DNA of 64,000 nt, from NCBI GenBank assembly GCA_025359105.1, contig JANYHK010000017.1, forward strand, positions 1 to 64,000, read 5' to 3'. This document shows, in pieces, positions 15,299-23,725 of this stretch (its first letter is position 1; the number at the start of each line of letters is the position of its first letter). The notes under the pieces were generated by a model. The model made no database searches, was not told the origin of the DNA, and saw nothing but the letters and a program-made list of their open reading frames with translations. The stretch comes from Myxococcales bacterium (GTDB lineage Bacteria > Myxococcota_A > Polyangia > Polyangiales > Polyangiaceae). The translations under genes and the position numbers were made by a program.

Positions 15299-18200
15299 CG
15301 CACGGTCCGCATCATCGAGCGGCGGGCGACGTCGCGAACGCCCGAGTCCGGATCGGACACGAGCCGCGCCAGCCGCGCGCGGACCTCGGCGTCGTCCACG
15401 GACGTGAGCGCAGCCGCCGCGGCGCTGCGCACCTCCGGCGACGGATCGGCGAGCGCCGGCAAGACGTGAACGTGAAACCCTGGCGTCGCGAACGCGCCGA
15501 GCGCCATGACGGCGAGCCGTCGCTCGTCAGGATCGGCGCTCGTCGTCAACCGGGCGCCGATGCGCGCAGAAATCGCCTTTCCGCGCGGCTCGGCCTTGAG
15601 CGCCTCGCGCGTCTCGAGCGGCGCCTGGGCCCACGCGCGGCCGAAGATCACGAGCCCCGCTCGTTCGCCGCGCGTGACGAGCGACGCGAGCGCCGCAGCG
15701 CGCACGATCGCGGAGCCGTCGGCGAGCATCCCTTCGAGCACCACGACGGTCGCCTCCGCGAACGGCGCGGGCATACGCTCGAGCGCCTCCGCCGCGTGGG
15801 CGCGCACGAGCGGCGAGGGATCGCGCCGCAGCGTCGCCGTGCGCATCAGCGCGTCGCCCGTCCACACCGTCGCGTCGAGCACCGCGACGCGAACGTCCTC
15901 GGCCGGGTCCTGCGCCATGCCCTCGACGAGGGCGGCCGCCTCGGGCATCGCGAGAGCCCCGAGGGCGCGCACCGACGCCGCGCGGACCGAGCCCGCATTC
16001 GATCTCGCCAGCTCGCGCAGGAGCGGCAACGTCTGCGGGAGCGCCATCCGCCCGAGGACGCGCACCGCGGGCGCGAGCAGCTCCGGGACGTCGACGCCCA
16101 TAACGCGGTCGATGAACGGGGCGGGATCGTCGCGGTGCATCTCGGCCAGCGCCTCCTCGACCACCTCTTGCACCGCCGCCGTCCCCGCGCCGAGCCGTCG
16201 CGCGAGGGCGGACGCGACATCCGGCTCGCGCCGATCGAGCAGGGCGCGCGCCGCATGGACGGCCACGTCGGGGTTCGGATCGGCCACCGCGCGAACCAGG
16301 GCCTTGCGCGCGAGGGCGTCGCTCGTGCGCGTGCGCAGGGCCTCCACGGCGTGCAGGCGCACCGCGTCGCTCGGATCGGCCGCGAGCGCGCCGGCGAGCG
16401 CCTCGAGCCCCCGATCGGTGCGCAGTCGCCGCAGCGCCGTCACGGCGACCTTGCGTGACTCGACGTCGAGGCTCGTTCGGAGCACCTGTTCGTAGCGCTC
16501 GGCGAGCCCCGCGGCGTCCTGGGGCGAGTCGCTCGGATCGATGGGATCCTCGATGCGGAGCACGGCGAAGAACGCCGCCCGCACCGGCGGATCCTCGTGG
16601 TCGAGAAACGCCAGGATCGGCTTCAGGACGGCGTCCGTCGCGATCGCGTCCAGCACGCGCGCGAGCGACGTCTCGGTGCCGACGAGCGCCGACGCCACGA
16701 GGTACGCCGCCGGCGACGCCGAGAGGCCGAGCGCGAGGACGCGCGACTCCGCGTCCGCTTGCCCCATGCGCGCGAGCGCGACGAGGGCGCGGTTGCGAAC
16801 GAACGCGTCCGGATCCGCAGCCCGCGCCGCCAGCACGTCGAGGACGCGCTCGTCCTTCTCCCCGCGTCCCAGCGCGTTGACGACGGCGGCGCGCACGCGG
16901 CCATCGGGATCCTCGGCGACGCTGCGCAGGGCCGCGATGGCCGTGGGCGCCGTGATCTTGCCGAGGGCCCCGGCGGCGCTCGCCCGGAGCGCCGCGTCGC
17001 TCGAGACGAGGAAGCGCGCGAGGGTCGGCACGGCGCGCGCGTCGCCCGTCTTTCCCAGGGTCCACGCGATCCCGAGGCGCACGTCGCTCGACGGGCTCCT
17101 CTCGAGCTCATCGAGGCGCGCGAAGAGGAGCTCCGGCGCGCCGCGGGAGAGCGACTCCGCGATGCGATCGCGAATGTCGGGTGGTGCGCCGCCGAGCGCG
17201 CGCAGCAGGCCCTCGAACGCTTCGGTGCTCGTCGCCGATCCCAGCGCAGTGACGGCCGCCATCCGGACGTCGATCGAAGCGTCGGTGAGGCACGCCACGA
17301 GCGCCTGCACCGTGATCTGGCCAGGGCGACCGCCCAACCCCGCCACCGCCCGCAGCCGCACGGTGTCGCTCGGATCGGTCGACGCGCGAACCAGGAGACC
17401 GTCGCCGGCGCCTCCGTCGATGCGGCTGGCGAGGATGACCACCTGCACGCGGACGGGGACGCTCCCCTCCTCGTACGCCGCGAGGAGCGCGCCGGTGTGG
17501 GGCTCGAGCTCCTTCGGCGAGAGGCTCGTCAGCGCCTCGGCGGCGGCCTCTCGTACGGGCTCCTCGTCGTCGCGGAGCCGCACGACGAGCGCCGCGGCGG
17601 CCCCCGCGACAGGGAGCTTGCCGAGGGCCTCGCACACCGAAGCCCGCACCGGCCATGCCTCGTCTTCGACCGCGCCCAGCACCAGCGGCCCCACCCGCGC
17701 TTCACGCAGCTCTCCGCAGGCCCGCGCGGCGACGGCGCGCACCTCGAACGACGCGTGGTGGAGGTACGATGCGACGCTGTCGATGAGCCCGACGCGCCCC
17801 AGCTCGAGGAGCGCGGCCTCCGCGCGCTGCCGGACCTCGTGGGACTCCGCGGTCAGCTCTCCGACGACGCGGTCGAGGTAACCGACGCGCTCGAGCGCGA
17901 GCGCCGCGCGTCGTCGCACCTCGGCGTTCGGATCGCGCAGCGCGGCTTCGAGCGGCGAGGTGTCGGTGATGCGCATCGTCTCGAAGGCTTCGAGCGCGCG
18001 CAACCGCGTGCTGTAGTCGGGATCGGCGAGCGCGGCGATGAGCACGTCGATCGCCCGCTCCCCTTCGATCTTGGCGACCGCCGCGGCCGCGTGCGCGCGC
18101 ACCTGCGGCGCCGGGTCGCGGAGCGTCGCGCGCACCAGCGGCTGCAGCGCCCGCCCGTCGCCGATTCCCTCGAGCGCCTCTGCGGCGGCCATGCGAAGCA

Positions 18201-18930
18201 GATCGTCGCGATCGTAGAGCCGCGCGACGAGCGCGTCGGTCGCGCGGGCGTCGCCGATGTGGCCGAGGACGCGCGCAGCCCAGACGCGCGCCGGTGGGTG
18301 GGACGGCGCGATGAGCAGCTCCAGGAGGGCCGGCACCGCGAGCCCTCCGAACGCCACGAGCGCTTCGGCGATGTTGCGCGACGAGCGCTCGTCGTTTCTC
18401 TCGAGCTCGCTGACGAGCAGCGGGATGGCGCTCGCGTCGCGCATGCGCGCGAGGGCGGCCGCCGCGGCGACCTTGACCGACGCGTCGTCCTCGTGGCGAT
18501 CGCGAATCGCGGCGACGAGCGCGGGCACGGCAGCCGGCGACGCCGCGAGGCCGAGGACCTCCGCCGCGTGGGTGCGCTCGCTCCACTTCCTCGCCTCGCG
18601 TACGCGCGCCGAGTAACGCTCCACCAGCCCGAGCTCGCCGAAGAGACGCCCGCCCCACGCGCGCGCGCCAGCGTCCTCGGAGCGCAGGAGCATGAGGACC
18701 GCGCGCTCCACGGTGAGCGCGTCGAACCTCTTGGTCAGCGCCTCGCACACCGGGCCAATCGGCGCGTCGCTCCCGTCCCCGAGAGACCGGCGCGCCTCTT
18801 CCACCGCGGCGATCGCCCGCTTCGCGCCGATCCGCCGCAGCGCCTCCCTCGCGAGCACCCACGCCGCGGGCAGCACCGTCGCGGCGACGAGCGCCGCGGT
18901 CACTACGGCCGCCCAGTAGACCGTGCTCAT
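15295..18930 (-). CDS. Giant membrane-anchored HEAT-repeat protein, 1211 aa
   Basis: One transmembrane helix (residues about 4-24) is followed by a long run of HEAT-type repeats with the pattern DPxxxVRxxAAxALGxxG, for example DPAPQVRAHAAAAVAKI, to the end of the protein; by eye there are roughly 30. HEAT solenoids are protein-binding scaffolds. It lies between a receiver-domain gene and a lipoprotein gene, both joined by start/stop overlaps. Start is ATG 18930. No phycobilin-lyase catalytic residue is seen; it is probably an assembly scaffold for the synthase complex. Confidence 0.85.
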   Translation of the reverse strand: MSTVYWAAVVTAALVAATVLPAAWVLAREALRRIGAKRAIAAVEEARRSLGDGSDAPIGPVCEALTKRFDALTVERAVLMLLRSEDAGARAWGGRLFGELGLVERYSARVREARKWSERTHAAEVLGLAASPAAVPALVAAIRDRHEDDASVKVAAAAALARMRDASAIPLLVSELERNDERSSRNIAEALVAFGGLAVPALLELLIAPSHPPARVWAARVLGHIGDARATDALVARLYDRDDLLRMAAAEALEGIGDGRALQPLVRATLRDPAPQVRAHAAAAVAKIEGERAIDVLIAALADPDYSTRLRALEAFETMRITDTSPLEAALRDPNAEVRRRAALALERVGYLDRVVGELTAESHEVRQRAEAALLELGRVGLIDSVASYLHHASFEVRAVAARACGELREARVGPLVLGAVEDEAWPVRASVCEALGKLPVAGAAAALVVRLRDDEEPVREAAAEALTSLSPKELEPHTGALLAAYEEGSVPVRVQVVILASRIDGGAGDGLLVRASTDPSDTVRLRAVAGLGGRPGQITVQALVACLTDASIDVRMAAVTALGSATSTEAFEGLLRALGGAPPDIRDRIAESLSRGAPELLFARLDELERSPSSDVRLGIAWTLGKTGDARAVPTLARFLVSSDAALRASAAGALGKITAPTAIAALRSVAEDPDGRVRAAVVNALGRGEKDERVLDVLAARAADPDAFVRNRALVALARMGQADAESRVLALGLSASPAAYLVASALVGTETSLARVLDAIATDAVLKPILAFLDHEDPPVRAAFFAVLRIEDPIDPSDSPQDAAGLAERYEQVLRTSLDVESRKVAVTALRRLRTDRGLEALAGALAADPSDAVRLHAVEALRTRTSDALARKALVRAVADPNPDVAVHAARALLDRREPDVASALARRLGAGTAAVQEVVEEALAEMHRDDPAPFIDRVMGVDVPELLAPAVRVLGRMALPQTLPLLRELARSNAGSVRAASVRALGALAMPEAAALVEGMAQDPAEDVRVAVLDATVWTGDALMRTATLRRDPSPLVRAHAAEALERMPAPFAEATVVVLEGMLADGSAIVRAAALASLVTRGERAGLVIFGRAWAQAPLETREALKAEPRGKAISARIGARLTTSADPDERRLAVMALGAFATPGFHVHVLPALADPSPEVRSAAAAALTSVDDAEVRARLARLVSDPDSGVRDVARRSMMRTVR

Positions 18931-19301
18931 GGTTTCCCGAGCAGCGCCGCGATCGTCTTGACGACGACGGCGGGGTCGACCGGCTTGTTCAGGAACTCGT
19001 CGGCGCCCGATTGAAAGGCCCAGAAGCGGTCTGCGGCCTCCGTCTTCCCCGTGAGGATGAGCACCGGGATCTTCGGGGCGATCCGCTTGATCGCGCGGCA
19101 CGCCTGGTAGCCGTTGAGCTCCGGCATGGTCACGTCCATGACGATGACGTCGGGCGGATCGCGCTCCACCATCGCGATCGCGATCTCTCCGTTGTGGGCG
19201 AGCGTCGTGCGGTGCCCCAGCGCCTTCAGGCGGATCTCGAGGGGCTCGAGGGCCTTCGGGTTGTCGTCGACGAGGAGCACGTGCAGGGGACGCGTGCTCA
19301 T
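18927..19301 (-). CDS. Stand-alone response-regulator receiver, 124 aa
   Basis: CheY-like receiver with DD at the start (LLVDDN), the phospho-acceptor Asp in VIVMDVTMP and Lys in NKPVD. There is no output domain. It is encoded between the histidine kinase and the HEAT protein, with ATGA overlaps on both sides, so it probably works by protein-protein contact with one of them or with the synthase. Confidence 0.9.
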   Translation of the reverse strand: MSTRPLHVLLVDDNPKALEPLEIRLKALGHRTTLAHNGEIAIAMVERDPPDVIVMDVTMPELNGYQACRAIKRIAPKIPVLILTGKTEAADRFWAFQSGADEFLNKPVDPAVVVKTIAALLGKP

Positions 19302-20725
19302 CGCGCGCCTCGCGACGACGGCGGGGCCCCTGGCCGTTCGGAGATGGGGCCGACGTCGATCACCGGCACCGACCCTTGCGGCACGACGACGACCGCGGCG
19401 CACCGCGCGAGCGCGTCGACGACCGAGTCGCGCCGCGCGTCGAAGCGCCAGCCGGCAGGCCCTCCGTCGCCCTTGTGGATCGCGTCGACGATGCGCTGCG
19501 CCGCCGCCGCGTCGTCCACCAGCAAGAGGCTCCGCCCCTCGCGCGAGCGCATGTCGGTCGGCAGGAGCACCAGGAGGGAGGCGCCCTCGGCTGTCTCCTC
19601 GACCTCCGCGGTCCCCTTGTGCTCGGCCACGATGTCGCGCACGACGGCGAGCCCGAGGCCGCTTCCCGGCAGACCGCGGTCCCGCTCGAGGCGAACGCCG
19701 CGCTGGAACACGCTGTCGCGGTCCTCCGCGGGGATCCCCGGCCCGGTGTCGCGCACGCGCAGCTCGACCCGTTGCCGTGCGTCCTTGCCGCTGGCGTCCG
19801 GGCGCGCGGCCTGCGGGCGCAGCGTGACGGTGACCCGCCCGCCGGCCGGCGTGAATTTCAGCGCGTTGACCACGAGATTCGTGACCACCTGCTTGCACTT
19901 GAGCGGATCGCACCAGGCGGTCAGGCCGTCGTCGATCTCGAGGACGACGGCGACGTTCTTCTGCGCCGCGACGTTGTCGAAGAGCCCGACGGTGCCGCGC
20001 ACCAGCTCGCCGAGGTTGCACAGCACGCGTCGCGCAGGCTTCCCGCTGCGACCGCCGCCACGCGAGGGCGGCGCGTCCGTGGTCGCGCGTACGGCGCCGG
20101 AGAAGCGCTCGAGCAGGCTCACGAGATCGTCCGTCGCCTGGAGGATCTGCGCGACGTGAACGCGCTGCTCGTCTTCGAGGGGCCCGACGATCTCGTCGCG
20201 CAGGTTCGCCGCATAGCCGACGACGATGCCGCACAGGACCCGCGCGTCGTGCGCCATCGCGCGCGCTTCCGTCCCCACCGCGTCGAGCCGGCCGCTCGCC
20301 GTGCGCAGGCGATCCTCGAGGTCCCTCTCTCGCTCCGCCGCCGCCGCGCGGTCGTCTCCGCGCGCGCCCGTCGCCCGCACCGCGGCCAGGAGATGCGCGC
20401 CGCTGCTGGAGGACGTCGCGATGGCCGACGGCGCGAGCAGGACCACCCGCTCCACCGCGACGCCAGGCGCGACCCTCGCGATGACGGGCAGGGTCGCCGT
20501 CCGCTCGTCTTGCCGCAGCGCGGCCGCGAGGGCGACGAACCGCTCCGGATCGGCGTCGACGTCGAGGATCACCGCGTCCACGCCCGCCGCGCTCAGCGTC
20601 GCCAGATCGTTCGCGTTGACCACGCACGTCTCCACCCGCGCGCCGCCTTCGCGGAGGCCCTCTGCGCAACCCTCGCTGGAGCCTTCGGAGACCCCGACGA
20701 TCACGAGAAGCTCGTCGTCCGTCAT
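19298..20725 (-). CDS. Histidine kinase with receiver-like N terminus, 475 aa
   Basis: Residues 1-120 look like a pseudo-receiver (DAVILDVDAD). A DHp region follows with EARAMAHDARVL, lacking the usual Pro after the His. The HATPase domain has the N box (NLVVNALKFTP), DTGPGIP and GSGLGLAVV. About 95 residues follow the kinase core, containing a weak LLVDDAAAA. There is no transmembrane segment, so it is cytoplasmic. It is second in the synthase operon and is the probable kinase for the adjacent receiver. Confidence 0.85.
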   Translation of the reverse strand: MTDDELLVIVGVSEGSSEGCAEGLREGGARVETCVVNANDLATLSAAGVDAVILDVDADPERFVALAAALRQDERTATLPVIARVAPGVAVERVVLLAPSAIATSSSSGAHLLAAVRATGARGDDRAAAAERERDLEDRLRTASGRLDAVGTEARAMAHDARVLCGIVVGYAANLRDEIVGPLEDEQRVHVAQILQATDDLVSLLERFSGAVRATTDAPPSRGGGRSGKPARRVLCNLGELVRGTVGLFDNVAAQKNVAVVLEIDDGLTAWCDPLKCKQVVTNLVVNALKFTPAGGRVTVTLRPQAARPDASGKDARQRVELRVRDTGPGIPAEDRDSVFQRGVRLERDRGLPGSGLGLAVVRDIVAEHKGTAEVEETAEGASLLVLLPTDMRSREGRSLLLVDDAAAAQRIVDAIHKGDGGPAGWRFDARRDSVVDALARCAAVVVVPQGSVPVIDVGPISERPGAPPSSRGAR

Positions 20726-22239
20726 CCTGCCGGTTTAGGCGCGAAGCCCTTCCTCGCGAACTTGTCCCAGCCCTGCTTGCCCTTGATGAAGTCCCATAGT
20801 CCGCGCAGCTGCCACAGCATCAGGTACTGCCGATACCCCACGTTCGACAAGAAACCGGTCAACAATAGGAGCAAGACGTGCCCCAGCCGCTTGTACCGGA
20901 AGAGCGAGAGCCCCTCGGCGGCGGCGGTCGTGCCTCGCTCGGTCCCGACGCAGAGGAGGATCGACAGGGTGCTCAAGAGCAGGTTCATGCCCGTCGCCAG
21001 CGCCAGGAAGGTCAGGAGCGCCTTCAGCGACAAGATGCCGAGGGCGAGGGTCACGACGAAGAGGATGTAACCCGTGCACTCGAGCACGGGCGCCGCGGCC
21101 TCGAAGAGGAGCTGGTACGGCAGCGAGAAGAGCCCGACCTGCCGAAAGCGCGGGTTGAACATCATCGCCCGGTGGTAGGAGAGGACCTCGAGGAGCCCCC
21201 GGTACCACCGCGAGCGTTGCTTGCCGAGGTCCCGGTAATTCTCGGGCGCCTCCGTCCACGCGGTGGGGAAGGGGAGGATCGAGATCTTGCCCGGGAGCCT
21301 CTTGTCGTGGAGGTAGCGGTGGAGGCGGACGACGATCTCCATGTCCTCGCACACGGTGCGGACGCCGGCGCCGCAGTACTCGATGCCGACCTTGGAGCGC
21401 ATCGTCTTGGTCAGAAATCCGCCGATCGCCAGCACCAGGTCGCGGCGCACGAGCGCGAAGACGCCGGACAGAACGAGCAAGGACCGCAGCGACGCGAAGG
21501 CCACGCGCCCCTGCGCGAACGAGCGCATGTACTCGACGATCTGGAAGCGCCCGATCCACGTCTTGGGCAAGCGCATCTCGACGACGCGGCCGTCCTCCAC
21601 GAGCGATCCGTTGGAGATCCCCACCTGTACGCCGACCGCCACGATCCCCTCGCGATCCTCGACGATCGGCCGCGCCGCGAGGAGCAGCGCGTCGGGCGTG
21701 AGCAGGCTGTCGGCGTCCATGCTCGTCACGTACTCGCCCTGCGCGACGTTGATGCACGCGTTCAGGGCGTCGGCCTTCCCGCCGTTGTCCTTGTCGATGA
21801 GGACGAGGCGCGTGAGCCCTTTCGGCAGAGGGCCGCGCACCTCGTAGAAGCTGCGAATGGGCGCCGTCACCAGCTGCTCGTCGTAGTCGAGCTCGACGCG
21901 GACGAAATGGAACGCGCGGAGCAGCTCCGCCACCGTCTTGTCCTTGGACCCGTCGTTGCAGACCACGATCTCGAACGACGGGTACCGAAGGCGCAGCAGC
22001 GAACGGATGCTGTCGCAGATCGTCACCTCCTCGTTGTAGGCCGGGACGAGGAGCGTCACGTGCGGGAGGAAGCGATCGTGCTCGCGGTCGAGCGCCGGGC
22101 GCACGTGCTCGGTCGCCAGCGTCTCGCCGATACTCCGCGCCGACAAGAGGCCGAACGCGACGTTGACGACGAAGAACACCAGGACGTAACCGAGCACGAA
22201 GGCATCGAGCCCGGACAGGATGGCGGTGACGAGGTCCAT
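20722..22239 (-). CDS. Processive GT2 polysaccharide synthase, 505 aa
   Basis: Family-2 membrane glycosyltransferase of the NodC/PgaC/hyaluronan synthase type. Visible parts are an N-terminal membrane segment, VPAYNE, NDGSKDKT, GKADALN, the metal-binding MDADS, CEDM and the processivity motif Q-x-x-R-W (KQRSRWYRG), then several C-terminal membrane helices. There is no PilZ domain. It is the first gene of the five-gene operon; ATG 22239 is favoured over GTG 22251. The product polymer is unknown; PNAG-like is inferred from the linked deacetylase-type genes. Confidence 0.9.
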   Translation of the reverse strand: MDLVTAILSGLDAFVLGYVLVFFVVNVAFGLLSARSIGETLATEHVRPALDREHDRFLPHVTLLVPAYNEEVTICDSIRSLLRLRYPSFEIVVCNDGSKDKTVAELLRAFHFVRVELDYDEQLVTAPIRSFYEVRGPLPKGLTRLVLIDKDNGGKADALNACINVAQGEYVTSMDADSLLTPDALLLAARPIVEDREGIVAVGVQVGISNGSLVEDGRVVEMRLPKTWIGRFQIVEYMRSFAQGRVAFASLRSLLVLSGVFALVRRDLVLAIGGFLTKTMRSKVGIEYCGAGVRTVCEDMEIVVRLHRYLHDKRLPGKISILPFPTAWTEAPENYRDLGKQRSRWYRGLLEVLSYHRAMMFNPRFRQVGLFSLPYQLLFEAAAPVLECTGYILFVVTLALGILSLKALLTFLALATGMNLLLSTLSILLCVGTERGTTAAAEGLSLFRYKRLGHVLLLLLTGFLSNVGYRQYLMLWQLRGLWDFIKGKQGWDKFARKGFAPKPAG

Positions 22240-22274
22240 CGGGGAAGGCACGTGGGGCCAAATTCAACCATAGG

Positions 22275-23648
22275 TTGTGGTATGTCCGGGTACCAGGCAA
22301 GTTGGCGAGCACGACGAACAGGAGGCTGCGGCGCCTCGTGTGGGTGTTGACGCCCCCTTCGGCGGCGGTCCTCGCTTCGTGCGTGACCTTCGCGATCCCC
22401 GGCGTGGCTCGGGCAGCGGAGTGCGCGGCGAGTCGGTACGCGCTGCAAGCGACCACGCGCGACGGGGCGCTCCTGGAAGCGGGCCAGCTCGCCGCGGGTG
22501 GCCGCTACGCCGACGCACGCGCCGCGTACCTGGAGCTCCTCAGCGGGCACGAGGAGGACGCCGAGGCGCTCTTCGGTCTGGCGCGGGTCGACGCCTGGGA
22601 GGGGTGTGCCAAGCTCGCCGAAAGCGAGTACACGCGCGTCCTCTCGCTTCACCCGAACGACGCCGATGTCCGCGCCGGCCTCGTGGACCTGCTCGTCTGG
22701 CAGGAGCGCTTCGGCGAGGCCGAGCGGATGCTCGAGGAGGGGCTGGCCCTCGCGCCGCACGCGCCGGGGCTCCTCGCGCGGAAGGCGCGCCTGCTCGCGT
22801 GGCGTGGCGACGCCGTCGCCGCCGTGCGCCTCGCCGACGAAGCCCTGCGGCTCGCCCCGGACGACGGCGATCTCGCCGCGATGCGCGATCGGTTGTTCGT
22901 CGGCGAGGCGCGCGTCACCGGCCGCATCGATCGCTTCCCGCCCGGCTACCAGGATCTGTACTCGCTCGGCGGACAGATCCTGGGGCGCGTGCGGTCGTTC
23001 GAGATCTACGGCGGCATGCAGCTGCTCGAGCGGTATGGCGGCGACACGTCGCGCCCGGTCCTGGACGCGCGCTATCCCCTCGGCCTCCTCTACCACCCGG
23101 CGCTCGGTGTCACGCTCGGCGGCGAGATCACGCCGGGCCTTCCTTCCCACGCGATCCCCGACGTGGCGCTCAAGGTCTTCGCGAACGTGCCCGCCGCGCG
23201 GCGCACCTCGGCGTATTTCGCCTATTCGTTCTGGCACTACGGCGGCGGGCAGCTCGTGAACATCCTGAACCCCTCGATCGAGGTGACCCTACCGCGCGAC
23301 ATTCGCGTTTCGCTCCGAGGCTGGCTCTCGGCGGTGACGCTGCCGCGCCCGTCGCCGCAGACGGCGGACACGAAGATCTCGGGCGCGCTCGGCCCCGCTG
23401 CGAGCTGGGACGCGACGTCGCGACTGACCGTGGGCGCCTGGTACACGTACGGCGTCGAGCTCGATCAAAACCCCGCGCTGTTCCAGCTCCTGGAGTTCCG
23501 CTCGCACCAGGTGGGCGGGTTCGCCGACGTGCTGCTGAATCGATTCCAGGGACTTCGCCCGCTCGTGCAGCTGAGCCGGCGCGAAGCGGCCAGCGGCGAC
23601 GCGATCTGGATCGCCTCGTTCGAGCTCGGGGCGTATCTCCGCTGGTGA
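22275..23648 (+). CDS. TPR plus outer-membrane beta-barrel export protein, 457 aa
   Basis: Signal-like N terminus (SAAVLASCVTFAIPGVARAAE), then about 130 residues of TPR-like helices (GRYADARAAYLELL, DADVRAGLVDLLVW), then about 270 residues of beta-strand pattern ending in aromatic LGAYLRW. This is the layout of PgaA and YaiO-type outer-membrane proteins that export secreted polymer. It diverges from the synthase. Start is uncertain: TTG 22275, TTG 22302 and GTG 22338 are all possible. The final Trp fits the barrel C-terminal signature. Confidence 0.8.
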   Translation: MWYVRVPGKLASTTNRRLRRLVWVLTPPSAAVLASCVTFAIPGVARAAECAASRYALQATTRDGALLEAGQLAAGGRYADARAAYLELLSGHEEDAEALFGLARVDAWEGCAKLAESEYTRVLSLHPNDADVRAGLVDLLVWQERFGEAERMLEEGLALAPHAPGLLARKARLLAWRGDAVAAVRLADEALRLAPDDGDLAAMRDRLFVGEARVTGRIDRFPPGYQDLYSLGGQILGRVRSFEIYGGMQLLERYGGDTSRPVLDARYPLGLLYHPALGVTLGGEITPGLPSHAIPDVALKVFANVPAARRTSAYFAYSFWHYGGGQLVNILNPSIEVTLPRDIRVSLRGWLSAVTLPRPSPQTADTKISGALGPAASWDATSRLTVGAWYTYGVELDQNPALFQLLEFRSHQVGGFADVLLNRFQGLRPLVQLSRREAASGDAIWIASFELGAYLRW

Positions 23649-23690
23649 GCCCTCCGCGGGTGAGCCCTCCGCGGGTGAGCCCTGCGGGGT
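23646..23690. repeat. Short tandem repeat of gtgagccctccgcgg
   Basis: Three copies of a 15-base unit, the last changed by two bases, lie between the outer-membrane protein and the next gene. It may include its stop. Probably a slippage product; no hairpin is seen. Confidence 0.6.
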
Positions 23691-23725
23691 TGGTGCGCGG
23701 GTCTGCCGCCTGATAGCCTGCGATC

